Positions 10,180 through 21,019 of a DNA stretch of 22,954 nt are shown here, piece after piece (positions within the stretch are counted from its first letter, which is position 1; the number at the start of each line of letters is the position of its first letter). The stretch comes from Podochytrium sp. JEL0797 (lineage: Eukaryota > Chytridiomycota > Chytridiomycetes > Chytridiales > Chytriomycetaceae), in assembly GCA_027596195.1 (NCBI GenBank), contig JADGJG010000352.1, positions 1 to 22,954 of the forward strand, given 5' to 3'. Position numbers and translations under genes: made by a program. The notes under the pieces are model-generated. The model was not told where the DNA came from, did no database searches, and saw nothing but the letters and a program-made list of their open reading frames with translations.

Positions 10180-12843
10180 TTATTCGCCGCGATTTCTCTG
10201 CAACTCCTCAATCACGCGCTGTGCGGCCTTCTGCTTTTCAGTCAGCACCTTGCGATCGTCCTCCACACAACGCGTAACATGATCAAATAACTGTCGCAAA
10301 GAAACGTCGTCAAAGGCATCGATATCCAATTCAATCTCCTGCCCACCGTCCCCCGTGCCTGGAACGACTGTGCGAATCATTTCAACAACGGAGGCTTGGT
10401 GGTGGTCTGAGAGACTATCAATCATGGTAGAGAGTTGCAGCTTCTGGTCATACGATACGGGAATGAAGGTTGCAGATTTGGCCTTGCTGGGGCGCTTGCG
10501 CGGTGCTGAAGAAGTGGAGCTGTTGGGGAACATGTGGCGGTTGTCTTTGGCCCATTTGACACCGCATCGGTTGCAAAGTGTGCCGACTCCCGATGGGCCG
10601 CGACGCCACGTGGAAGTACTGGTTTCCCTGCAGTATTCGCATTCCTTGCGAGGTGCAGAGTAAGACTTTGGAGGAGGTGCAGTGGGTTTTGGTTGGAACG
10701 ACGCGAGCAGTTGTTTCATGGTGGGAGCTCCCGTCTCACTCTCGCTACTGCTGCTGTCGCTGCTGGAACTCCCACTGCTGCTGCTGCCAGTTTCACTGCT
10801 CGAGTCCTCGTCGGTTTGCTTTCTCTTGACGCCGGCAACCATCCCCGCGATGGTAGCAGCTGCAGCAGAGGCCAGAAGCTGAGTCGTCAAATACCCCGAG
10901 TCGCCACGCTTGCGCTTTTTTTTGTGGGAACTGCTGGACCCGATTCCACCTTTCAAAATGTCCATCTGCTGTTGCAACAACGCGAGTGAATCCGAAATGT
11001 CGTTTGCTTTCGAAGACGACCCAGATGCAGAGTGTTTGGACAGCGAAGCGCGTCGTACCGGAATGTGCAGGGGAGCAGGGTTGGCGCCCGTCTTTAATCG
11101 AATCTTTTTGACGGGTTTGGCGGGGAAGCCAAACGACTCCATCGACTCCACCGACATCTTCCTTTGCAAAGTGGCCTTTCTCCCACCGGTGCTGTTGGTG
11201 CGATGCCTTCCCTTCGCAATCATCTCGCTGACAATGGATGCACTGGCGTCCACATGTTGAAGCGCCACGACCGCCGCCGCAGCAGCCGCGCGCCCACTCC
11301 CACTCCCTAAACTCACCACCGTGCTTCCCCTCCACTTGACAGTCGGCCATTTCTTCATAAGCTGGTTCTCCAAGAACTTTTCCACCTGCAATAGATATAA
11401 TCAGAGACCGACGAAAAGTATGCAGGAAATCAAATAAGGGAATCTAACCTGCTTCCCCAACCCATGAACCGAATGCTGCTCGGGATTAAACCGAAAGCAA
11501 TTATCAAGCACAAGCTGCAAATCCGCCACAAAAGCCTTCACAGTCGGATAATACCGACTCTCCACGCGTCTCGCGACAGTCCCAAAATCCATTGGACGCG
11601 TCACAATCTTGGTATACGTCGGAATCCCCAACGCAACAGGGTCCACGGGTTCCAAAAACGGCCGCGCAGCGGGGTGTTGAAGCAACGTTCCGATAATGGA
11701 CTTGCAATCGTTCCATTCGGATTCCGTAATGGGTTTCGGCGGCGCGTTCGCGTCTTCTTGTGTCGTGTCGCGCCATTTGAGTGTTCCCCAGATTTTGGGC
11801 ACGCGGGCTTCGAGGAGTTTGTCAATGTGGGTGGCGAGGGTGCGGACAGAGTTTGGGGGTGGATTGAAGAGGTAGCAGTTGTCGAGGCAGAGTTGGAGGT
11901 CGGCGAGGACGGATTCGACGGTGGGGTAGTGCACGAGGGCGAGGCGTTGTTCGATGGTGCCAAAATCCATGGGGTTCTTTATGACGTCAAAGTAGGTTGG
12001 GGCGCCTGAAGCGACGGGGTCAACGGGGGCGAGGAATGGCCAGGAGGAGGGATGGCGTTTGATGATTTTGAGGAGGTTCAGACACTCTTTGACGTTTCTT
12101 TCGGAAAGAGGTGTTCCGGCTGAGGGAGTGAATGGGATTGGGGATTCCACAAGTTCAGGTTCATTTGAGAGATGTGATGGTCTTTCCGCGGGTGCGAAGG
12201 AACGGTCGGGAGGCAGGATGTTGCTGGTGATTCCTCCAACATCAAACTCGGCAAAGCCTTCACCGAAAAGTGATCCAAAATCCCCACCCCCTGTGTACGG
12301 AGGAGTAACTGGCGGAAGGGCCTCTGAAGAGATCTGATCAACGTAATTCTGAAGCGCATCGGCAGAAGAGATTTGAGCAAGTGATGAGAGAACTGTTCCG
12401 TGTTTGATTTCAGACTTGATCTGCGGAAAGGCTGAAGAAGATGGACCAGACGCAGAAAGCAGAGCACTGTTTACGATTTGGTCGACGAATGGATCCAGGG
12501 TTGGTGGGCCCGAATTTTCGTGGGGCAGTTCGAAATGACGCAAAGGCACCTCGACCTCCTCTTCCTTGACAACCGCACGATCATCCCCGGGCGTCGACAA
12601 ACGATCAACGATGGCGGCCTCGGGAATTTCGGCGGTGGGGGCCGGTGGAACGGGAAGGCTGATGGAAATGTCAGGCTCAAACTTTGCTTCGCCGGGCGAG
12701 GAGTCATCGAGCATTAGATCGCTTGGCGCAGGCGCAGCTGCAGAGGTCGTGGTGTCGCTGGCGGCCTCGGCGCCTTCGGCCTCAAGCGGGGCTGCTGCGC
12801 CAGCGGTCGGCGAGGGGGGCACAGGCCCTCCGGAGTAGAGCAT
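10180..12843 (-). CDS. BET-family double bromodomain protein with inserted GATA-type zinc finger and NET domain
   Basis: Exons 12843-11449 and 11385-10180, with one 63-nt intron (11386-11448) in phase 0; 866 aa. A low-complexity N-terminus is followed by bromodomain 1 (about 252-351) with the WPF shelf at 268-270 and acetyl-lysine Asn at 327 (CYLFN). Bromodomain 2 (about 376-485) has the Asn at 453 (CFRFN), but its shelf reads RPF rather than WPF. A basic run (KKKRKR) and a Ser/Glu/Asp-rich tract follow, then a GATA-type finger with Cys 714/717/736/739 (C-x2-C-x18-C-x2-C, core [17 protein letters not shown]). A NET/ET domain (about 772-838, [17 protein letters not shown] ... EIELDID) and a coiled tail end the protein. 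BET proteins read acetylated histones and recruit transcription factors; the finger suggests added DNA or protein binding. The start is the first ATG in a frame that is open further upstream. Confidence 0.92.
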
Positions 12844-12958
12844 CCTGTTGCGGGCGTTAGCGGAGGGAGAGAGAGAGCGTGGCGTGGGCTGCGCACCTCG
12901 TTCGGTGCGGTGCAAATGAGAAGTGTCAAAGATTTGAAATTAAAAAAATAAAAGCCTG
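12844..12958 (-). promoter_or_regulatory. 115-bp gap: Snt2-like 3' end and BET promoter
   Basis: Both flanking genes are on the minus strand, so this short gap must hold the 3' end of the upstream gene and the promoter and 5' UTR of the BET gene. Read on the minus strand it contains a T-rich stretch followed by a CT-rich stretch near the BET start. I see no TATA box. Confidence 0.4.
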
Positions 12959-15900
12959 TCACTTCTCGCGAAAGTGACAGCAATGACATTCCACCAAAGT
13001 TCCATCTAAAGTATCCATCGGATCGCTCCGATCGCCATCTTCACTCTCGCCGCACCATCCACGACGACTCTCTGACAATTCTCGCGTCACAACCAATGCG
13101 CCACCGGGTACCTTCTGCTGCGCCTCCACATCCTGGATGACCCACCAAGCCGGAGAAACTGTCCTCCTGCACTTGTCACACACTTTCTCCTTCGGCACGT
13201 CCTCCTCTCGACTCAACAACAACAAGTGATGCTTCCTCTTTTTGAAACCGTTTTCGAGTTCCGGCGCATGACAAAACGAAACTTCAGGCAAGTCATTCGA
13301 GTTGGCCAACCGTTCCGAATCGCCAGCGTCTTCCGCCATTTCCGACAATTTGGATCCAACAAACTTTTGAACGAGCTGAGCTTGCGGCGCGCCACCGCCG
13401 CGTGGGGTCGCCAAGGTATCGCCGGTGGAATCCGTCTTCAGTTGTTTGGGTTTGCCCGAATGCGCTTTGCAAAAGGTTTTGGGAGCGAACGAGTCCGATT
13501 GTCGGCCAGACGTCTCAATCACGAAGTCGCAGTCTTCGGCACGCGCGCAAGTCACGTGGAATGAGGTGTTGCAGCCCTTCTCCGAGCAAGAAATGCAGCA
13601 TCCTTTCTCGCTTAGGCAAATGTCGCATTTCTAAGCGATTCGGACGCGTTAGTTCGAGCCTTTCAAACTGAAAAACCACACACCTGCTTCCATAGTTGTT
13701 TTTCGATCAATCCCACACCATCCACCGGCTCCATGCGATCCATCTGCGTAAACGTCACGTTCGGAGTCCAAATAGCGCACGTCGCGTGAACCCAGTTGTT
13801 TCCGATCGTTCGTTTCATGGGGTTCGTTCGCTGCGAGGATTCGAGTTTCCCACACAGGACGCATTCGCATCTCGTGGGAAGACGTTGGAGAAGAATATTC
13901 AAGCACCATGTACACGTGAAGGGTTGCGTTTCTGAAAGAACACCATAACAATCTGCGATTTTTTCAGCTTCACTTCTCTTTTTAGAATGCAACAACAAAA
14001 AAACAACTCACTTGCGTGAACAAAAAGACCGCAGCACATGCATTTCACGAAATGATTTTCTTGGTTGTCCAAACAAATCGAACATTTCGGCAGCTCTGCA
14101 ACCAGTTGCACTGGCTCAGACTGGGGAGACGAGACAAAAAATAAATTAAAGGAGTGAGAGCGTGCAGAGTGGGATCGGGAAAAAACACCCACCGTCTTCC
14201 GTGCTCGAATCTTTTTTTTCTTGGGCTCGAGTCCCGCTTGCTGCAGCTCCGCGTTTTCGCGATTCAACCGCTTCACAGTCTCCGTAACGGGCATCATGTA
14301 ACTGTACTTGCGCCAATACTCTCCACACGGTTCGCAATACCATCCGACTTCATTCGTTTCCACCGCCTTCGCACCGCGAATCCACAAGGGAGAAGCATTG
14401 ATGCAACAATTCGCGCACTCGTGTGAAGAGGAGGCAGAGACAGAACGGCGTCGATTCACGGTTGGCAACAAAAAGAGGGGTTTCGCGTGTTGCAATCGTT
14501 CGCTGTTGGGTGGAGTGAGTTCTCGATTCGATTTTGGGGGAGCCGTGGAGCTGGATGCGGAGCGAGGAGAATGACTCGTTGAGCTTGGATCGAGTTCTTC
14601 GTCCTCGGAGCTGTCCCATTCGGATTCGGAAGAGACGGCGAGTTCCTCGACGGCTTCTGAAATGTTGCGGATGTGGGAAGCTGGTTCGGTGGCTTTCCAA
14701 ACGTAGAAATGTTTGACAACTTCCATGGGCCGTTTGGTGCGGGTCTGAGTTTGTTGGGGTTGAGGAATGAGAAATTGAAGGAGAGGAACATTCCCGCTCA
14801 AACTCACATCCTTGAAAACGGCGTGTAATTCGCCACCGTTCTTTTTGACCGAGGTTTCGAACCGTTTTTGCTCGGCAGGGGTCCACGCCGTCAAATACTC
14901 TGATGTGGGGATTTCGCAGAATCGAGTGAAGGCTTTCTCAAAGTCGTAGTTGGCGTTGTGAAGTTCTCGCATGGCGCAATCGAGGGCATCCACGACGATG
15001 GCACTGGCGGGAATTTTGGCTTTGATTCGCGAGACGAATTTATCCGCTGCAGGAACAAAACATCAGTGTGAATAAGCAACACAGAAATTCAAATGTGCAT
15101 ACTTTTCGCGTCAGCTCCCTCGGGCAAGTCAAACACAATTTCGTCCTGCGTTCCACGAACAAACTCCGCCACTGGTTTCTTTTTGCGATTGCGGCCACTG
15201 CTCCCGCGCTTTTCTTCGGGCTCTTCGGATGCATTGTTGTCACGTGTCGTTGCGGATTCGGAACCGCTCGGAGCATCCGGCACCTCGGCTTGATAACTGC
15301 GACCAATGCGACTCGTTCCACGAGGATGACCGTTATCCCACGGATCTTGTGAGTACCAAATATAAAGCTGTTTTTAGCTGTGAATGGAGCGAAATGGTGC
15401 AATACCATCAAGTTCAGAAACTTCGAAACCATCCGAAATGTACCGATACGGCCACGTCGGGTGCAACAAGGGCGTCATTTGCTGAATCCTTTTCCGTTGC
15501 GGTGAAGGAAACGGACTCGAATCAACGGCCAAAGCGGGAAGTTCGACAATGGACACGACGGGTGAATCGGACTCGTCAATATGCCCGGACGCGATCAGTT
15601 TCGGTTTCAAACAGGACCAGCATTCCCAAGCGTATCCGCGGGTTGGCTTTCTGATCGTGTCGAGGCACTCGATGTGGTAGAGGTGTTCGCAGGTGGTGCA
15701 TCTGGGGGGGATGCAATATGCGAGTGGCGTGAGTTTTTGTCGAAATTCACATCAAACAGGGACTCACGGGACAAAGTCTTCTGGTGATGCAATCCGCTCA
15801 CACCGAGAGCAGATTCGTCCATTGATATATTTGGTGCTTTTTCCGGCTTCGACGAGAATGAATTGATAGGATCGCAATGCGAGTGCAGAAATGATTTCGG

Positions 15901-16856
15901 TCGAGAGTAACTTGATGGCGTCCAGGGGGACCATATCGTACATGCGATGGGTGAATGGATCGTACACTGCAAAAGACGTAGAATGGTGAAAAACTGGGGG
16001 TTGAAATGAATTGCGACTGTGCTGTGACGGAGCAAAGCAAGAAGGAGATCACACGAATTGGATGGATCGATTGGATGGATCGATTGATAGTGGGATTCAA
16101 AACACAGATGGTGGTCACCCGATCCCTTTCTTCGCAAAACGAGTCCGATCGCTTCGCTCGGCACAAAACTCACATTGGTTGAAATAGAAACAAGAATCCT
16201 CGGATTTGTATTCATTCAAGTCCGAAATGAAGTGTGAATGTGTGATCTTGCATCTGCCTCGGATGGCAGTTATCGGGTTGACGTCTGGGGAGAAGTCAGC
16301 ACAAATTTAGAAGCACGAAAGGATACGGAATCTTTACCAGAGTTCATCGAAGCAACCAGATGTCTGTGATCGAAATGTTTCCTCTTCCCGTCCAAGGGGA
16401 TGTCTTTCGCGCGATCTGGGGGGAAATGCCGGCATGGAGAGTTGGAAAGTTTCGAAAGGATCAAAGCACACCACAGGCACTTACAAAACCACCCGATTCT
16501 AACTCGTGGACCACTGGCTGTAGATTTCTCAGGCAGGAACGCCATGATACGCCCGATGTATAAACTTCGGAAGGCAGATGAGGAATTAACAACTTTTCAA
16601 GGCAGCAAGGTACAAAGGCGAGTATACTTACGCTTCACCCTTTGCATCAGGAGCGAGGAAGACGGAGTCTGCAGGAGTTGCATGAGAATGGCCATAGGTG
16701 GGTTGAAGGGATGGGTTATTTCTCAGGGAACAAGGAGCTGATGGCAAAGCCGTCTAGCTCACCGTTCAGTGAATATCCGTTGAGAGAAGCGACGGAATCG
16801 CAGTCCTTTAGCTCCGGCGATAGTTGTTTGTTGTTCCGAGGTGGGAACGCGGACAT
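12959..16856 (-). CDS. Snt2-like chromatin reader (BAH, PHD, ELM2-like/SANT, GATA-like, PHD, ePHD, C4 zinc finger)
   Basis: Thirteen exons: 16856-16763, 16668-16632, 16564-16485, 16415-16338, 16284-16174, 15966-15768, 15701-15406, 15345-15103, 15046-14808, 14744-14193, 14120-14012, 13931-13684, 13630-12959. All phases agree and give 985 aa. Order: BAH (about 28-155; ALYIGRIMAFLPEKS, VRIGWFYRAKDIP, FYFNQLYDPFTHRMYD); PHD (Cys 186-231); ELM2-like (about 366-425) with SANT (about 431-478); acidic/Ser linker; GATA-like finger (Cys 569/572/596/599); PHD (656-689); extended PHD (about 701-819, ending FCKAH); C-terminal CxxC pair (913/916 and 977/980). Yeast Snt2 works with Ecm5 and Rpd3 deacetylase, and fission yeast Snt2 with Lid2, so a nuclear histone-modifying complex is inferred. 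Start 16856 is preferred over ATG 16545 because the upstream exons supply the missing start of BAH. Intron 5 (207 nt) is the longest. Confidence 0.9.
16056..16086 (+). repeat. 13-bp tandem repeat in intron 5 of the Snt2-like gene
   Basis: The unit GATTGGATGGATC occurs about 2.4 times (16056-16068 with one mismatch, 16069-16081, then 16082-16086). It lies inside the unusually long 207-nt intron (15967-16173) and probably accounts for part of its length. Confidence 0.75.
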
Positions 16857-16894
16857 TTTCGACAAAGTTTTTCTGGCTGTGGTGTTCGAACACG
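16857..16894. promoter_or_regulatory. 38-bp divergent promoter with 12-bp palindrome
   Basis: Start codons of the Snt2-like gene (16856, minus) and the amidotransferase gene (16895, plus) are only 38 bp apart. A perfect palindrome GTGTTCGAACAC lies at 16882-16893, one base before the plus-strand ATG. Core promoter elements must overlap coding or leader sequence of both genes. The shared regulation is inference. Confidence 0.5.
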
Positions 16895-17865
16895 ATGAAA
16901 ACACTTACGGTTGCGGTGCTCGTGTGCGACACGCCCGCGGACAGCGTGCAGCGCGTTTCAGGCGGCGACTACTTCTTCATGTTCTCTGCGCTGCTTTCTT
17001 CGGCAGCCTCTGCCCTGGGCGTTTCTCGCGAAGCGCTGCGGTTCGTTGCTTTCGACAGCGTTTCTGGCGCGGCGCCTTTCGACTTTTCCGGCATCGACGC
17101 GCTTCTCGTCACTGGCGCAAAACACGGCGTCAACGACGGCGCCGCCTGGATCGCAACTGCGGAGGATTGTCTGCGCCGCGCAAAGGACACAAACAGAGTC
17201 AAGATCATTGGCGTTTGTTTCGGACACCAGCTTGTCGCAAAGGCCTTTGGCGGTGCGTGGCCTTGCTGTCAAGTACAAAACTGACTCGCTTCCAAAGGCA
17301 AAGTCGAACGAAACTCAAATCCCCTGGGCTTCAAGCCAGTGCGGAACCCAGACGGCTGGGAAGTCGGCTGGACACAAATGAATCTTACTCAAGCTGGGAA
17401 GCTGTTCTTTGGAGCCGCTGCAAAGGACACTGTGGTGCGTGAAGATTGATTCGCCATTGTCGAAGGGTGGGTGCCTCCCAATCCGAAATCTCACTCCAAT
17501 TCCACAGAGTTTCTACTCCATGCATAAAGACGTTGTTACAGTGTGTCCTGCGGGATTCTCTGTTTTGTTCTCAACGGATCTCTGTCCAATACAGGTATGT
17601 GCGGAGATTCGAAATCCGCGCATTCAGTCACAGTGACCATTCTAACACACAACAGTCGCTCGTGCAAGGAAAGAGCATTTTAACTATTCAATCCCATCCC
17701 GAATTCACCGCAGACATTGTGAGAGAGATTGTGAAAATGAGGCGTGAAAATGGGGTCTTCGCGGGCGATTTTGCGGATGAAGTCGTTGAGATTCTCGTCA
17801 AGAACCCTTCATCCGACAGTATGTGGTTCAGTGAACAAATCATCAAGTTTCTCTTTGAGTTGTGA
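16895..17865 (+). CDS. Class I glutamine amidotransferase-like protein
   Basis: Exons 16895-17252, 17298-17434, 17508-17594 and 17656-17865; introns 45, 73 and 61 nt; 263 aa. The fold is a stand-alone GATase1 domain: nucleophile elbow GVCFGHQLVAKAFGG with Cys108, the loop MHKD in exon 3, and the His/Glu pair in QSHPEF (His208, Glu210). The full Cys-His-Glu triad is therefore present and the enzyme is predicted to hydrolyse glutamine or a related gamma-glutamyl amide. No synthetase partner domain is fused. Yeast has similar free-standing proteins of poorly defined substrate, and plant relatives include gamma-glutamyl peptidases, so I do not assign a substrate. No signal peptide is evident, so it is likely cytosolic. 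The start is the first ATG, 38 bp from the divergent neighbour. Confidence 0.85.
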
Positions 17866-17943
17866 ACCAAAAATATAGAGATTTACGTGATTTTCATTTA
17901 CGTGTAACGCGTCGCGCCCCCACCCCCCTCGATCTCTGTTTCA
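17866..17943 (+). promoter_or_regulatory. 78-bp gap and putative M13 promoter with ATTTACGTG repeats and ACGCGT
   Basis: ATTTACGTG occurs twice as a direct repeat (17881-17889 and 17896-17904, 15 bp apart). ACGCGT, the core of the yeast MluI cell-cycle box, follows at 17907-17912, then a C-rich tract. The gap also contains the 3' end of the amidotransferase gene. Function is inferred from position only. Confidence 0.4.
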
Positions 17944-20698
17944 ATGAACAGCTTTGAGATTGGTGGCAACTCGGATCAGGAGGAACTTATTACGTGTGAT
18001 CTGCAATCTACTGCGTCAGCTGCAGCAGCGCTTGGGGAGGAGGTCTCGCCAGTGAATTGCGACACAGATCGCTTGATTCCACAACCCGAGCAAAATGGAG
18101 GCACCAAAAGTCAAGACATCAATCGCTGGAATAGAAAGAAACCTGTAATAATTTCAACAGCAAGCCCTCAAACACATGACATTGAAGCTGCTTCCCCTGG
18201 GACCATTTCGCGACCCATGTTAAACATAAACCATGGGCTGCTCTCCTTGATTGCCGTCTGCGTCGTGATTCTGGTATTCATGATTGTTGGCACCATTCCC
18301 AAAACTCCAGCTTCATCCCAAATGTGCACCACTCGTGCCTGTGTGGCCACTGCAGCAGCATTATTCACAGGAATTGATGAAGCTCTGAATCCATGCGATG
18401 ACTTTTATGCTTTTGCTTGCAATGGATGGATTCAAAACAATCCTCCTTCAACCAGCATATTCTCAAAAATGGAGACCAAAAATACGCAAATTCTCAAAGC
18501 AATGGTGGAAAAGGGATACACTCCTGATCCAAGTCTGGACAGCAGTGACAGTTTGTTGGATCAAGCTGCATTTTCAAACCTCCAGAATGTGTATCACAGC
18601 TGTGTCAATCAAATGCAAATTCAAAATCGAGGACTTGCTCCCTTGACCTCGTTTTTGAAGCGCTATCAAGCAAAATTCTATCCACTCAAATTGGCTGCAA
18701 AGAAACATGCCGATCCTGTTAAGCTCGCAAATGCTTTGGGTGCCTCTCATGATGCTGGAGTGTTTTCCTTGTTTGCTGTTTATGTTGGTTCAGACTTGGA
18801 GAATCCTGATTTGAATGTTGTGTCCATCATTCAGTCAGGGATTTCCATGCAACCATCCGATTACAACAGCTCAATTTCCACGAATCTCCTTGCAGCAAAT
18901 ATAGCTTATTACCTCAAATTGGTGATGGGACAGTCTGTTAATATGAGTACAATCCTGGGTGTGATTGAACTTGAGACCAAATTGGCGAATCATTTCTATT
19001 CAGAGTGAGTCAAATTTAACGAATGATTCTTATTTTGACTGATTTTGTTTAGGCAGTTGCTGTATCAAGAGGATCCATCCCTTACATACAACCCGACACC
19101 ACTCAAATCCCTTTCAATGAGTGGGCTTGATATGCAGCAATACTTCAAAGCACGCATGACTTACTATGTGCAATTGCCAAGCAGTATAAATGCTGACATT
19201 GTCACCATCAATTACTATAATAATTTGGGTGCAATCCTATCAAACACATCATCTGAAGTCCTTGAAACATATCTCATTTGGTAACAAGATAAAATTCAAG
19301 TCTTTTTTGTCTCAAATGATTCTTTGCAGGCAACTTCTTTCCAGCTACATTGAGTTTGTGGATGCTGATCCATCAATTTTCAGTGAAATCCCCAATTCAG
19401 AAGGAGGCAGCAATCCTCAATTCATAAATCGGTATCAACCAAAGCAGGTGGAAAATCATCGTGCACAGTATTGCATATATGGAAGTGATTCATTTCTGGG
19501 AGATGTTCTGGGGAAAGCTTTTGTACAACATGCCTTTCCTGGTAAGTCTATTGGAGATGAAAATGTTAAGATTTTCACAAAACTACCCAGCCTCTAGTCG
19601 AACTGCTGCCCAATCCATGGTCCACAATATTAAATCCTCCTTCACAAGCAAGCTCAAAACCATCTCTTGGCTTGACACTCCCACACTTGAACTTGCAATT
19701 GAAAAAGTGGCAGCTATCACAGTCAAAATTGGATACCACGACTCCATTCTGAATCCAAGAATCTTGGCAGCGAAATATCCCTTTTCAATGGACCCCAATT
19801 TGTTTTTTGAAAATGTTGTGGCAGGTGAATGCAACAATATTAGGCTGAATTTGGAAAAGATTTTGGGTCCTGTGGATAGGTCTGAGTGGTTCATGACTCC
19901 AAGTACTGTCAATGCTTATTATGTATGTGAATCTGCCAATATTTGGCTGAGAGCTGAAAACCCCTTGTAGGATGATAGTTGGAATGAAATTGTTTTCCCA
20001 GCTGGAGTATTGATGGATCCCATGTATAATGCAGAGCATCCAGATTAGTAAGTTTGCAACATGCTATTCTCCTTCTAATGCATCAAAATGCTAGTTTGAA
20101 CTATGGAGCTATTGGTTTAATTATTGGACATGAAATAATTCATGCTTTTGATAACACTGGTAGACTGTTTGACAGCAATGGAAGACTGCATGACTGGTGG
20201 ACTAAGGAGTCTGAAAATGCTTTTAAGGAGAGGGCAAAATGCATTGTTGACCAATACAATGCGTATGAGATCATTGGAAGTGATGGGGTGCCACACAATG
20301 TTAATGGGTATGTGACTTTTGGTATTCTATATGGCTTCCTACTCTCCCCTAATGTGTTTTTCTTACATAGCGAATTTTCCAATGGAGAAAATATTGCCGA
20401 CAATGGAGGACTGTCTGCCTCACTAAATGCATGGAGATCCACTACCCCTGATCAAAACATGTTCCTCCCTGGATTGGGAAACTACACACAAGAACAGCTC
20501 CTGTATATTTCCTTTGGCCAGATGTGGTGTGAAAATGAGAGTCCTGATTCTGAAGTCACATCCCTTGAGAATGATCCACACAGCCCAGCAAGATTTCGTG
20601 TGAATGGCCCATTGCAAAATTCGTTGGAGTTTTCAGTGGCTTTCAAGTGTCCAGTTAAGAGTAGCATGAATCCAGAAAAAAAGTGTTTCTTGTGGTGA
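17944..20698 (+). CDS. M13 family zinc metallopeptidase (neprilysin/endothelin-converting-enzyme type), type II membrane protein
   Basis: Exons 17944-19004, 19053-19280, 19330-19541, 19591-19922, 19971-20047, 20095-20307 and 20371-20698; introns 48, 49, 49, 48, 47 and 63 nt; 816 aa. A cytosolic tail of about 97 residues precedes one membrane helix (about 98-118, LLSLIAVCVVILVFMIVG). The ectodomain starts with the Cys-rich M13 N-terminus (LNPCDDFYAFACNGWI). Substrate-binding NAYY is at 608-611, zinc motif HEIIH at 649-653, and GENIAD with the third zinc ligand Glu714 and Asp718. Further matches are DPHSPARFRVNGPLQN and the C-terminal KKCFLW (CxxW). All catalytic residues known in the family are present, so an active ectopeptidase that cuts extracellular peptides is predicted. 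Codon use is visibly more A/T-rich than in SF3B1, and introns are shorter than in neighbouring genes. Confidence 0.93.
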
Positions 20699-20760
20699 TC
20701 AATCATCACTTATCTGTTTTTTAAAAACGTAGCTTGTTGAGACTCAAAATATTGAAATAC

Positions 20761-20766
20761 AATAAA
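20761..20766 (+). terminator. AATAAA polyadenylation signal of the M13 gene
   Basis: A canonical hexamer lies 62 nt after the M13 stop codon in an AT-rich 3' region. Confidence 0.5.
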
Positions 20767-20987
20767 ATTGGAATGCAGTGCACAAAACCAAGGGTGAAAA
20801 ACGAATTAAAGGAGACATGTAAATTAATGCATTTGATGGTGCTAAACACTGACAAACATTTTTCTTGATTTATCCGGCCTCAGTCAACCAATCTGGCTCA
20901 AACCTTGCCAAGAGGGAAACCAAACTGGTTTCTATTGGAAAATGCGCAGAAAACGCGCAAATTCACGTGGGCTGAGTAGAAAACCGC

Positions 20988-21019
20988 GTGACAATTTGGC
21001 GGGATAATTGTGACAATTT
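20988..21019. promoter_or_regulatory. Direct repeat GTGACAATTT around an E2F-like site
   Basis: Two exact 10-bp copies start 22 bp apart, about two helical turns, with TTTGGCGGGA overlapping the first. An E-box lies 19 bp upstream. It looks like a factor-binding cluster, but no gene start is evident nearby, so it may belong to a gene I cannot see or to a transposon end. Confidence 0.3.

Noticed and set aside
16270..16545. ATG at 16545 as the start of the Snt2-like gene
   Set aside because: Upstream exons 16856-16763 and 16668-16632 join in phase and supply the first part of the BAH domain (SLNDSVFLAPDAKGEALYIGRI region), so this ATG is internal.
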